NCBI GenBank assembly: GCA_039621445.1
Contig: CP154957.1
Span: 43,597,465 to 43,661,464 of the forward strand
Direction of reading: 5' to 3'
Length of the DNA stretch: 64,000 nucleotides
From: Euglena gracilis
Taxonomy: Eukaryota; Euglenida; Euglenophyceae; Euglenales
Shown: positions 1 to 60,761 of the stretch, in pieces
Layout: each line of letters opens with the position of its first letter
Position numbering within the stretch: the stretch's first letter is position 1
Position numbers and translations under genes: made by a program
Notes under the pieces: model-generated
What the model was told of the DNA's origin: nothing
The model's database searches: none
The model's input: only the letters and a program-made list of their open reading frames with translations

Positions 1-295
1 CCCCTGTCACCCAGCAACCATAAATTAGGAATTAAGAACGAGGACTTAGGATTAAAAAATACGAAAGAAATAAAAGGAAAAATGAACTAAGATTAACACG
101 CGGAAAAAATACATTTTTCCCAACCGTTGTCTCTTGGATAACAAAAGATTGCTACAATGGAGTGCCCTTCACACAAGGCTCCAACGGTGCAGCCCCTCAC
201 CAGAGTTCTCCTGTGACCAGAGATTGGCCAATGGACAAAGGGAGATAGGCCGGGGCCAATGAAGATCTGTTAAAAAAAGAAAACCCATCCACCAC

Positions 296-13823
<13,528 letters not shown>

Positions 13824-15055
13824 CTACGGGAGGTTGGCCGGCGGTTGGTTGGGCCACGGCGCGCCGCGGCCCAAAAGGCAAACCAACCTGCAGGAACACC
13901 CTCCAGGAAACTGTCCCAGTGGTGACATCCCTGACCCCAGCAACCTTTTCAAATTGGGTTCAGGACTGTCATACTCCCTCAACCGTTTTCGCAATTTCAT
14001 CGCCGGCCGCAGCCCAGTCAAAAACAAAAAGTATTCAACAAGGTAAAATTGATAAGTTGGGCCACCCACGCCTGGCCGTCGTGGCCCAACCACCCATGAA
14101 CCAAGCTCCCACAATTTTCCCGCTGGGGAAATTCTCATTCTCAGCAACAAATCAAACCGACTCCAGATGACACCAGATGATTCTCAAAAGGTGGCTGGTC
14201 CCCTTGTCCATTGGCTTTCAAGGGGTTCACCATAAATGGTGTTGGGGCTATAATAAAACATCTAGAAAAAATATATATGGAGTATATCCACTTCAAACAT
14301 TTTTGGTCTGGTTTCATCAGAAACTTCCAAAACCAGGATCCGTAAAACTGCAGGAATCTGTTAACCCTGCCCCCACAAGATGGAACCCTGTTTTGGGGCA
14401 CAACGGTCAATAACTCTGGGACAGAGAAAAATGCAGTTCAAAATGCGACATTTTTCTCAGATAAGTTCAGTGCTAGGAAGACATCAGCCCAGCAACACAA
14501 ACACACACACACACATGCGGAAAACACAATGCACTCAGAGGCACATAACAGCAGAAATATGCATGCAATGCCTCCACCAAGTTAAGCGAAAGCACAACGT
14601 GCAGGAAAAAAACGGTAACACTCGAGAGAAGTCAAGCACAGGTGGGAGAAAGAGGGGAGGAGGAAGGGAGAGCAGGAAGGAGATACTGGTACTGGTACAT
14701 GCAAGGTGGCCGCGCCTCAGATACCAAAAAGAACAATATTTCGATGCTTAAAAATAAATCGATGTTCATATATCTTTATATGTGTATACACTTAAAAAAT
14801 ACAATAAAAAATACAATTACATTTTTTATTGCAGGCCCCCCGCAAATAAAAGCATCACGAAAATAAAACTTCTGTTGAAAAACTTGAAAAAAATTACACA
14901 CCCCAAATACACCTCCTTAACGGCACAAGCATTGGTGATTGCAGAAATCCTTCTTGGCAAAATTGAAAATTTTTGATTTTTGGAATGGCGGAAATATACA
15001 GCCATATAATTTTCTTAGGCAGCCGGATTCGCACTTAAGGGTTTTTTCTTTGAAA
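13824..15055. other. Spacer 5' of the dynein gene; no gene supported
   Basis: Low-coding sequence. An ATG at 14000 (minus) opens MKLRKRLREYDSPEPN but cannot join the exon at 13823 in frame. A purine-rich stretch lies at 14640-14700. If the ATG at 13823 is the true start, this holds the 5' UTR and promoter; no motif was recognised. Confidence 0.5.
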
Positions 15056-17450
15056 TGGGCGCATTTGCGCAAATGCGCAAAATTTACGAAATTTCTGGAA
15101 CCTGTACCCTGACACACGGAAGACAGCTTATGAACTGTTACACCCCACTGTTGAGGGGATGTAACTCCCGGTAGTTTGGTACACATTGTTTTCCGAGTGA
15201 TGCGAAGAGGGCGGAGGGTGAGACTGGTGCTCTTGTATGTCAAACAGGTGAAAAGCACACGCCGGCTGTTTACTGGTGCTGACGTGGTGCCTGAACTGGC
15301 TTGAATACTGCAGCCGCCCGTAAGGAAACACAGAGCCTTCTTACATCACACACTACGTCAGCCAGCCATCACACAACTGATGTCTGTTTATGGCGCATTT
15401 GCACAAATAAACACAAAACATTGAAATCAAAAATCAAATGCGCGCACAAACAAATTGTGTTGTGCGCAAATGCGCGCACAAACAAATTGTGTTGGTGCGC
15501 GCAAATGCGCAAACCAACATCTTGGGGAAACTGGTATGCGGATGGCTTGTGCAATGGGAGGCAACGAACAACATGTCTGTGTTAAAGCACACCGATGATG
15601 ACCATGATTCTACGCGGTTTTTGAACGTGATGGACGTGTTGGTGCGTGCATATAAATAAATACAATAAATAAACACAATAACGTTTGTTTGCGCATTTGC
15701 GCAAATGCGCGCACCAACATTTAATCAATAGCTTCAAAAATAATGTGTTTGTAGAAGCCTTAGCGCACACAAACAAAAATGGGTTGGTGCGCCCAACACA
15801 CATCAGTTGTGCGATACCATCTCCTCGTCCGTGACGACTGGCGAACGTTGTTCCACACGCCAACCATTGGTTTGCACCACAATTACGCGGTGATGAAATT
15901 TGTGGTGAGACGTAGTGTGTGTAATGTTCACTGGAACGCGGTATCTGACTGACCAAAATTTGCTTGCCTTACGTGTGTACATTTGTACTGCTGTTCCCCG
16001 GCGTCGATGCCGGCCTGGTGGGTGCTGAAGCATCAGCAGCTGATGGGGCTGCAGCAGCGGAGCCCAGGCCGCAGGCCAGTGGCAGGGCACTTGGGATCCT
16101 AAAATCGGTGCCGGCGGACGTGCACCGTTATCGGGTAGCTGCCCACCCACCTTTGGGAGATCCTCTGTCTCCATCTTTTGTGGGACCTGTCAATGGACCA
16201 GAAACGGCACCTTAATACCAGGTGCCTGAGGAGAGCGTGTGGTCATTTGGGTTGAACCCATTCAGAGGCCACTAAAGGTAGCTGTTGGATGGCCAAATGA
16301 AGCCGCTTTTGACTCCTCCTTTGGTGGTTCATTTGCGCATTTGCACATCACGTTGTTTGTGGGCGCAAATGTGCAAATAAACCAGATGTAGATTGCGCAA
16401 ATGTTTTCATGGTGTTCATTTGCGCATTTGCGCCCACAAACAACGGGATGCGCGCAACTGCGCAAACGAACCACATCTGCTGCTGGTGTTTGAAGGTTGT
16501 GTTTCGGTCACACCCTTCTTCTTTATGTTTATTTGAGCATCTGCGCCCACCAACACGAAGTATGTTTGTTTGCGCAAATGCGCAAATAAACATAATTATG
16601 TTTGTGCGCGCACTGCGCCGTCGACAAACAGTGCCAAACCCACCAAAATATGTTTCAGGACAGCCAGCTGGACCGCGCCGTCACGGCCCCTTTGTCACAC
16701 CGTTTATTGACGATGTCGGTTCCTGGGTGCTAAAGCCCAACCCTTGAAGGACAGGTGTTTGTTTGCGTAAATGCGCGCACCAACATAATTATGTTTGTGT
16801 GCACATTTGCGCAAATAAACACAATTTTGTCCTTCAAGAATCGGGCTTCTTCCGATGGGTTCTTTGCCACAAAACTGGTTGTGCGGAGCCCGGGTATAAG
16901 TGGGGTGGGAGACACCCGTCCCTGACATTCCCTGCGGACCCTATTTCTTCCCCTCTGTGCATCATTTGCCAAACAACCCGCACTGTCCTTCCTTCCCCTG
17001 CACCCTATCTTCCGGCTTGGTCACACCACACCCACACCCCCCGGCACCTCCTCCCCGCGCTTTAACAAACAACCCAAAAACACCACAGCAAGGCGCCGCA
17101 AGCAACGCAGTCCGGCAAACACCCAACACGCACACCGCCGGCAGCTTGGGCTCACCCGAGGAAACAGCCGAAAAGAGCAACAAGGGCAGTAAAGGTCCCG
17201 TTCCTGTGCCGCGTTTTTGCGTTTCTTTTCACTTCCAGGTGGGAAAGGCCCCGAGGGTTTCGAGGTACGGAGCCCATTTCAGGACCCCCCAAAAACACCA
17301 TTTTCCGCCAAAGTCCGGGGGGTCGCCCCGCCAAAAACAGAATTTTGCTCATTTTTTACAACCTTTTTGTAACCTTGTTTTCAAACCCCCCGGGGCCGCA
17401 CAGCCGAAATCAAAAGTATTGGAAATTTGCGCAAATGCGCAAATCAACAC
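15056..17450. repeat. Cluster of TGCGCA-AA-TGCGCA palindromic repeats between two genes
   Basis: Copies at 15066-15079, 15690-15711 (three TGCGC units in a row with TT and AA spacers), 16571-16584, 17428-17441 and many decayed ones (15455-15510, 16325-16460, 16757-16815). Around the core the sequence is often GTTTGTTTGCGC..., AAATAAACAC or ACCAACAT, so the full unit is about 40-60 bases and partly inverted. The cluster fills the spacer between the surface protein gene and the dynein gene. Confidence 0.75.
15803..15992 (-). other. Possible terminal exon between the surface protein and dynein genes
   Basis: After acceptor CAGCAG a minus frame reads SKFWSVRYRVPVNITHTTSH, HRVIVVQTNGWRVEQRSPVV and TDEEMVSHN-stop (TGA 15803-15805). 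It is free of repeat translation and could be the 3' end of the surface protein gene, but third-position GC is lower than in sure exons and no phase link was made. Confidence 0.25.
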
Positions 17451-18120
17451 AAAAAGCTTAAATTTAAATCCGGCCGCCTAAGATTTTTGAACTTGCAGCA
17501 ATGCAAACATGGTGCCAAAAAACTTCTTTATTCTCTGGGAGCCAAAGAAAGCATATTCTTGGCCCTGGATTGGTTAAATAGAAATCCAAGAAATACCTCC
17601 TCATAAACGACTCGGAGGTGTCCAGCAGCGAACACAAAAATAAGACCTGCGTCTTCTTTTGAAGGAGGGGGCTGTGGGCAAAATGAAGGTCAAAAATGAG
17701 CCTCACAAAAGCCTCACGAGGGAAACGTCCAAATGAATACTGACCACCACTCAATGAAAACGTTCTTTAATCGACAGAAAGAAGAGCATTCTTACAAAAA
17801 CCCTTTGCGTTTTTTTGTTTCTTCAACAAATATTTCTCCTCCAAAACACATAAACGCACGACGTCCGTTCAATGTCAACATGGAACATTTCGCGTCAACC
17901 ACTTCTTCTTCGTCCATTTTCTGGAATGACTGGGCATCGCGCAGTGACTTGTGCAGCCACTGCTGAAGCCACAGCCGTGCGGGGCATCCACCAGTGGAGA
18001 GGGAGGCCACGGCCAGGCGGGGTCGCAATTCACTCAGAAGGGGGAAGGGCGGCTAAAGGGGAGGACGGGGGCCAACGGATCAGTAGAGGGTGAAGATGGA
18101 CACGTCCGTGCCCGGCCCAC
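17451..18120. other. Spacer or intron; weak coding hint only
   Basis: A minus frame at 17792-18000 reads WLQQWLHKSLRDAQSFQKMD and CFGGEIFVEETKKRKGFL-stop. It may be chance or an untranslated part of the surface protein gene. Nothing else seen. Confidence 0.3.
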
Positions 18121-35094
<16,974 letters not shown>

Positions 35095-35592
35095 GGAGAC
35101 TGGGGAGGGGAGAAAATCACAACATAACGATGCTGACCTGGCAAGCCGTAAACTGCAGTGCCACAACAAATGGGACCCAGATTGGAGTGAAGAATGGGGC
35201 TTTACGTGCATCGTCTGGTATGCCTGGACCACCCAAGCACCTGCCCCCCCCCCCCCCCGAGTCGCTGCTCTGCTTCATGAGGTGGTGGATGGCCACAACC
35301 TTGGTACATGACACTGAAACACCCATTTCCCACCGAAATACCGTTCCGTTCTGCGTTGCTTTCAGCTGCTGGAAGGAGCTCACAGGGCTCTCCCTATGCC
35401 AAGAACCACACACTCAACGATGGCGTTAGAGGTCAGAGAGGACACGTACAGAGAGGGCGGGTTGGGACAGCGGAGATGTGAAACATGCAGCAGAGGTGGG
35501 ACCTCCAGCCCGGGAAAACAGGCGTGGGGAGGGCGAGAGGGTGGGCAGCCGGGGGAGGGGAGGCAGGGGTCGGCGGGCAGGAGTGGGGCGGC

Positions 35593-44178
<8,586 letters not shown>

Positions 44179-44877
44179 CGCGGCAGAGAGGCCGGTGGCA
44201 GGGGCCCCGTGGGAGACCCAAAGGATGGCTCACTGAAACCAATAAGCCATTCTTTTGCCAGCGCAAAAAGCTGCATTAGTTCTGAGCGAAGTTCCAGGAA
44301 TGGGAAGCCCTGCTCAGCGTAAAACTCGTACAATTCCTGCATGCAGGCATTGCAGGGAGCAATCGGACATTCATTCAACAATTCAATATGGTGCACAAGG
44401 CATTCATTATTCACTGAGGTTCAAAAAAAACTTGCAAATCAGAAAAATTCATTCTGGCATCATGAAATAAGCCACAAGAAACCTTGGTGGGTGTCACCTT
44501 GAAAATGCCACCTTGGTGGCATAATTTGGAATAGCTTTAAGCAAAAGATCTCTTATAAGCAAAGGACAGCATGGATGGTTATTGGAAGTCACAGTGTTTC
44601 ACACCAGATAAGAGACTTTGCCACGTGGATTTGTGCGGGTGTTGAATGCTTGTTCGAACTCGGTTTCAACATCCTGCAAAAACCAGGAGGAGGATTGAAG
44701 GTGAAAGCATGCCGATATAACAAATTCCTGGGAAAATCGCTCACTTATTGCTTACCTATGGCATTCCTATTGCTTCATATTGCTAACCAAAATGGAGAAT
44801 TGCTGAAAATGTTTTATGATATATAATAACTGTAATGAAATACATTTATAACGTTGTCCGACATTTCATCTGTACAT

Positions 44878-45147
44878 ATACATACATATATAATATATAA
44901 TATGTATGCATGCATGCATGCATGCATGCATGTATGTATGTATGTATGTATGTATGTATGTATGTATGTATGTATGTATGTATGTATGTATGTATGTATG
45001 TATGTATGTATGTATGTATGTATGTATGTATGCATGCATGCATGTATGTATGTATGTATGTATGTATGCATGTATGTATGTATGTATGTATGCATGTATG
45101 TATGTATATTATATATGGATATATATATATATATATATATTATATAT

Positions 45148-45193
<46 letters not shown>

Positions 45194-45205
45194 ATGTATA
45201 TATAT
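44878..45205. repeat. (TATG)n and (AT)n microsatellite
   Basis: TATG/CATG 44903-45105 then AT 45106-45200, directly left of the telomere-type inverted repeat. Lies between genes C and D. Confidence 0.95.
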
Positions 45206-45237
45206 GGCAGGCGAGAAATTTAATTCCCCCCCAGCCA

Positions 45238-45362
45238 GGGGGGTATTAAACTTCTCACCAGGTTGGGCACGACCCTTACCCTAACCCTAACCCTAATCCT
45301 AACCCTAACCTAACCCGTGCCCAACCTGGCGGGAAGTTTAATACCCCCGAGGGGGTATTAAA
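45238..45362. repeat. Interstitial telomere-type repeat inside an inverted repeat
   Basis: 45272-45316 is seven or eight CCCTAA-type units, some imperfect (CCCTTA, AATCCT, AACCTAA). The flanks are inverted copies: GGGGGTATTAAACTT-CACCAGGTTGGGCAC on the left and GTGCCCAACCTGG then AAGTTTAATACCCCC on the right, 32 bases with 2 mismatches. A further TTTAATACCCCC/GGGGGTATTAAA palindrome adjoins on the right. The block is placed beside AT and ATGT microsatellites, between genes C and D. Confidence 0.8.
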
Positions 45363-46146
45363 CTTTCCACTCGCTATGTATATACGGATGTATGTATATA
45401 TATGTGTGTGTGTAAATGTACGTGCCTACTCCTGTGCAAACTGTGTGTGCATGTGTTGTACTACATGTGTGTTGTAAATGCAATTGTAAACAAACATATT
45501 TATTCATACGTGCATTATGAAAAGTTTTGTTATAGTTAGGTATGTGTGCACTACTTGCATGAACATCGTAACCCCAAAAATAACTTCAATAACAAAATTT
45601 AAAAGAGAAAATTGATGTGATGAAAAAACCCAGTTTATTATTTGGACCCCCCGAAGTTGGAAACCAGGGTGGGGTTGTAATCTGGCAGAGAATTTTGAAA
45701 ATGAAAAATTGATTGCAGAAGCGCTTCGCCACGTCCCAGACCCATTTATTGCTTTTTTCACTACTTTTGATTTTTTTCCCGTCCCAATTTCATTGAATTT
45801 CTTGATGCTTTCAATATTTTTGGCTGTTTCCCCCCTCTTGTTTCCTATGCTTTCACCACGGTGGGGAGGGTTTAGTTATTGAGCAGCCGCAATCTCCAGG
45901 ATGTCAGGGTTATCTATTGGAGGGCAATATCATTTTGGAGGTGGGGTTACAACGCTCTCGGCATACACCATATGCCATATTATCCACACTGCACACGTCC
46001 CTTAAAATTTGGACACCAAAAACTCTCCAAGGATCAGAGACTCTGGATGAATACACCGGTCAAAACCATGGAATATGGAAACCCCAACGTTGGGACCTCT
46101 CAATTCTTCCCTTCTGGCTTGTTTGGGGGAGGGTCTGGATGCACAC
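45363..46146. other. Spacer between genes C and D; nothing recognised
   Basis: Apart from a TTATTATTTGG repeat fragment at 45628-45670 no exon, RNA or repeat could be supported. The 3' end of gene D and the promoter of the cyclophilin gene (start 44178) must lie in 44.2-46.1 kb. Confidence 0.4.
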
Positions 46147-55882
<9,736 letters not shown>

Positions 55883-58800
55883 CTGAGGAGGGGACCCGGC
55901 GTTAAGGCGTGAAGTGCAAGAAAGCACACGAAAGAAAGACACCCCATCTCATGCACAAAACAATTTTTACTGGCAGGTCAGAGGTCAGACTGGGTCTTGG
56001 AGCAAACATGAATGAGCACAGGCTTGTTGCTGAGCACCAGCCCTCGCCCTTGGGGCCTCATCTAAGACTCTCCTACCCTGCAGGATGCTTCCATAACCCA
56101 ACCAAAGCCCACAGAGCACAATTCCTTTTGGCACTTTCACTCTTTGGTGCAATGCCGCTCACTGCAATTCACAGGGAGAGCCCCCCCCCCCCCCGGGGCT
56201 GTCTTGCGCAGACCTCATGATTGTTGAATGTCTTTGTTGTAATAGAAGTCTTCCGTCCATCGGCTCTGGCTGCTGCCTCTGTGAGAAAGGCAGGGGGAAG
56301 TGCCTGCCAAGCCCCCACCATGCCACAAGGTCCAAGGCACAACACGGTACACAGGGGAGGGCAGGCTTCAATATAAGGGCAGCTATAGCGAAGATAATTG
56401 GGGGGGTTGGACCCCCCCTCTGGTGCCCCCCCACCTAAGCAGTGGCACAATCTGGGTGACCGTTTTGGTCCGCGCGAAGCAATGGGCTGAAATTTTTTGA
56501 CACCCAAATGGTCAAAAAGTGCTGTTTCGGGCACTTTTTGGGCAAAAACTTGTCAAAATGCAAAAATTTTCGGCGCAAGGCACCGAAAGAAAAAACTTGA
56601 CCTTTTTGGGGGGGTCTCGGGTACCCCCCCCCCGGGGTCGGTCCGGACCGGACCCATGGCAGGTGGGGGAGAGGTGCGGAATTCCTCTCTCCGGTCCAGG
56701 GCGGTCCAGGGGTGGGGGGACACCCCCCACCTAAACCCCGTACACCCTCCGTAAATCGAACCCTGGGGGGGATCATAAGCATGGTAAGACAACTGTAAAA
56801 AGAAAGACAACCAACCAGGGGTTTTTTAAGGACACCCCGGGGGGAGGGGGGGGTCCCGTCAGCTGGGAGTTGGACCCGGAGGGTACCCGAAAAAAATGCC
56901 CCAAAAAGCCCAAATCCAGCCGGGGCGGGGGGGGGGGCAGTTGTGCGTTCATGAGCCATTTTTTTTTGGGTCCACCCAAATATAATACAATACAATAATT
57001 TTTGGCACAAGTGCCAAAGCGAAGTGATCATAAGAATGGTGAAAAATGGTGATTTTTCTGGAAAGCACATGCCTAATTTTTTTAAGAAAAATGCTTTTGG
57101 GTTGGTGGCAGGGACTTTCTTCGAAAAAAATGGGTCAAAAATGGCCAAAAAATGGCTTTTCTGGGTCGTTTTGGGTTTTCACCTCCAAATTTTGGGAGGG
57201 GGTCTGAAAAAATGAAATGATGTTCCACCTCCAGGGAAGAGGGTAGCAAAAGGAAATTCAGTGCGAAGCGCCGGGAAGACCACCGTATTGTGTCACCAGG
57301 TACATTTTTTGAAAAATCAATTTTGGTTGAAAAATGCACTGTTCTGACGAGAAATGTCACAAAAAATTTTCATTAACCTGGGAGGCTTCCTTCCTGGCCC
57401 AAATTGACCCAGAGCCCCACAGGATTGCTCTCATCAACCGGGGGTCAGCACCCTAGGCTCTGTGAGGACTCCCTCTTTTGGGGTGGAGGGCGATTTGGGG
57501 TCCCCCCAAATAGCTTTGGCGATTCGCTCTGAATAGAAAATGAAGGGGGTACACTCTCTTCCAGGGGAACTCTCTTGGACCCTGCCTCCCCCCAAAACAA
57601 TGCTACACCCCCCCTTCCCAGGTGGTCTGTTACATTTCAAAAACCAGTTGGCACTTTTGAAAACCAGTCAATCAATCACCTCGACGTTTGGCCAAAATAG
57701 CCCAATCAATGGATTTTGGCCATTTCTTTAAAAAAATTCGGAACCATCGGCGCTGGATGCCACTTTCGCCCATTCAGGCCAATACCCCCCCCCCCAGAGA
57801 GAAAGACAGACGATATGGGTGCCCCATTCCTGGGTCAACAACCGTAATACAATCTCTGGAGGCCATTGTTTACTGTTGGAGCCTGGCGGAGCACACCGTC
57901 GCTGATCGCCGCCATCACTGGTGGTCAGGCGGGACCCACGGAAGAGAAGGAGAGAAAGCTCTGCAAATGAAAAGTCCGGGGTGGAGATGATCAAAGAGCA
58001 CAATCGATGGCACACGTCGACTTCTTTGGTTACCTCTTTTTTGTCCGTGTGTGCAGGTGTTTCCCCTGGCACTGCTTCAAGGCAAGAGGGTGCGTTCTTT
58101 CCTTAGTTGGGGGTTTTCTGTTGATGGTTTCCATTTTCTTCTCCTTGGCTGACATGATTAAAGAAATCCATTTAAACCACCCTGCCCAATAGCACCTTCG
58201 ACGGCCCGGAATGCTCCGGTGGATGGCCTCCCCTGGTCGGGCAAGGTCTCCGCCAAGGCCATATGCCAACCGCAGTTGGCCTGCGGCTCAAAGCGCAAGG
58301 TTGGTCAGCATTAATAATGAGATTTCTCAAATAGGGTTACTGTTTGGAGACAGTTTTGCCCACGCCTCCCATACGTGCAAAAATTGCCCACATGGCATCG
58401 TAATTCACGTTTGTTTGATGTCGGCATTGCATCATTGTGGAAATGGATTGCCCATTCAGCTGCTGTGGTGGCAAGCATCTTCTTGACTTGGGAGGGGGGG
58501 CAAATTCTTTGGGCTGTCAGGGGAGCTATGTTCTTCATGTTCGATGTTGGCAACCTGTACCAATCAGGCAAGAACAAAAGACCACACTATTGTCTAGTGA
58601 TATCTGGGACGCACACACATTTTGTAGGACCTGGATACTTTCTTGACACACGTTCCTGTTCAAAATTCTTACTCATTTTTTTTAATAAAAAATAACAAAC
58701 TTTTCCAGTCACTTTTTTATTAACTGTACACTTGATTTGACTGTGCTCTGAGAAACCCTTTAGAAGCAGGAGCTGGAGCTGCCACGTCCTGCAACAGCAA

Positions 58801-59599
58801 GCAATGCCACATCCACCATCCGACAAAACAATTCATACACTGAACTCAACTGTCGCAGAGGGATTCAAGTCTTCAAGTCAAGTTCAGGCCTCGTCTTTCT
58901 GGGAATAATTTTGAGTGCTAGAAGACATCGAGGGGAGTTCGCACCGCCGTGTCGGGCAGTGAACCTTTGGCACCAAAGAACCCATTCACAAAAAACCAGA
59001 ATGAAAGCTTGTCCCAGAGGCTTGCAACTTAAGAGCAGAATCCACACCATGCTGCAGTCAGTAGGTAACGAATTTACAATATGCCTGAGGTGATCGCAGG
59101 TGATGCCAAGCGAATCCCTGGGATGGTGAAAATCCCACCCTTTGTGAAGGGGCCATTGTCCGACGACCAGAAGTGGACATTGGTGGCAATTGAAGCCTAA
59201 GTCACTCATCGGGACTCCAAAAAATACCTCCCACTATTTTTTTAAAAAAAATGTAGAAAGAGGCTTACTCCAGGGGGGATATGCGCTAAAATATGGGGGA
59301 AAATATGCGATTTTTCTGGAACCAGGCAATTTCAAGTCATTTTGGGCTGTTTTGAGGCAATTTCAGCCATAACCGGCAACAATCAGGGGTTTTCGGGTCA
59401 TTTTCGTCATTAGACTAGTTGGGACAACTTTTTTTTGGCCATTTTTTGGACATTTTCAGTAAATTAGGACGTTTTTATAATTGTAAATGGACCACGTGAC
59501 CAAAATAATGGCTGATTTTCAAAAGAAATGGCCAACACTTAGACGGCCGGGAATGCACTTTTCTTGTTGAGTCACCAAATTTAGGCAGTTTTAGTGAAA
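55883..59599. other. Region upstream of gene D; repeats and no sure gene
   Basis: Holds GGCCTGGTGGGG-type repeat at 56370-56765, a CAGTCA fragment at 57650 and AT-rich unique sequence. Short minus-strand candidates (about 57855-57895, QRLYY-type; about 59000-59055, MVWILLLSCKPLGQAF) have splice-like borders but no phase partner, so they are not called. First exons of gene D may be here. Confidence 0.4.
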
Positions 59600-59749
59600 A
59601 TGCGCATCCGTGCATTTTGGACGCGGAGTGCGCAGGTGCGCATTCTGAACGTGTCGCGTGCGCTTTGAAACCAACATCCAAATCGCGTAACGGGAGCGCT
59701 CTAATATTTTGACGCGTGCCGAATGCTTGTTTTCTTTTTTTCACAGTGT

Positions 59750-60761
59750 GCTCTGTATCGCATTTGGCTGCGAAGAAGATTGTGAGGTGACTGCCCCCTG
59801 ACGTCAGCTACACCCCCACACCCCGCCGAGGCAGCAGTATTGCGGGATGTTGGAGATCCGAATTGGGGTGGTCTGGATGGAAAGGGGTGGAGGTGTGTGG
59901 GGTCGGGGCCACCATGGGGTGGGTCACCTGATTCCAGCTGGAAGGTTCTAATTGGTCCGGTGCGTGTGTGAGAGCTGGAGGGGATGCGACCTGGGTGGAC
60001 GTGTGGGTGTTTGACCGTGTGACAGATCCGGGTGGTCTGAATGCGCAGACGCGCATTCAGACCAATGGGTTGAAGAATGCGCACCTGCGCATTGAGGATG
60101 TCCAGACAAATTCTGTCCCCCCCTCCTTTCTGGGCTGGTGCACGGGTGCCAGTGTGATGGTGGTGGTGGCGGTGGTTGTGATCCCTCCAAGGCGCGAAGG
60201 ACTGGTTTCCACTCAGGCTCGTGGTTTGCAGGCCCAGTGCGTGTTGGTACGGGGTGTGCTACACGCTTACCTGACGGTTGTGTTCCGACTGTCTTTCCCT
60301 GTTGAGTGTGGTTTTGAACTGTGAGTCAGTCACCCCCGCAGCTGATGAACGGAGCGGCCACGCACGACACTGGATCCACTGTTGCCACACGACGACACCT
60401 GGCTTGGCGTGCTGTAGCTGAGTGTGAACGTTGTTTTCTGCAGCTGGCCATCACACTCACAGGCTGCGGGTATCAAAACACAACCGAGACAAACGAACTG
60501 ATTCCGACCGTAATACTGTTACACTTTGCAAGGCACAATGCGCAGATGCGCATTGTGCCTTACAAAGGACAATGTGCGTTTCCTGTTGTACGTTACCTGC
60601 AGATCGTGTGGTGAATGCGCACATGCGCATTGTTTCTCCCATGCGTGATTGTGTTCTTTAACCGATTTGTCCTCCTCTCTCTGGAGGTGTGGTTCTCTCT
60701 GGCTGCTGTCTCGGCGGATCCCGTCAGTCGGCAGTCCCTACACCCACCTCAACCCATCGGC
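59750..60761. other. Upstream flank of the right-edge ORF
   Basis: Open frames here are short and contain translated TGCGCA repeats (AQMRI, MRTCA). No gene is supported. Four TGCGCA repeats (60042-60629) precede the ORF start at 60762. Confidence 0.5.

Noticed and set aside
13949-14000. Possible first dynein exon starting MKLRKRLREYDSPEPN
   Set aside because: All donors tried leave two bases and create a stop at the next exon.
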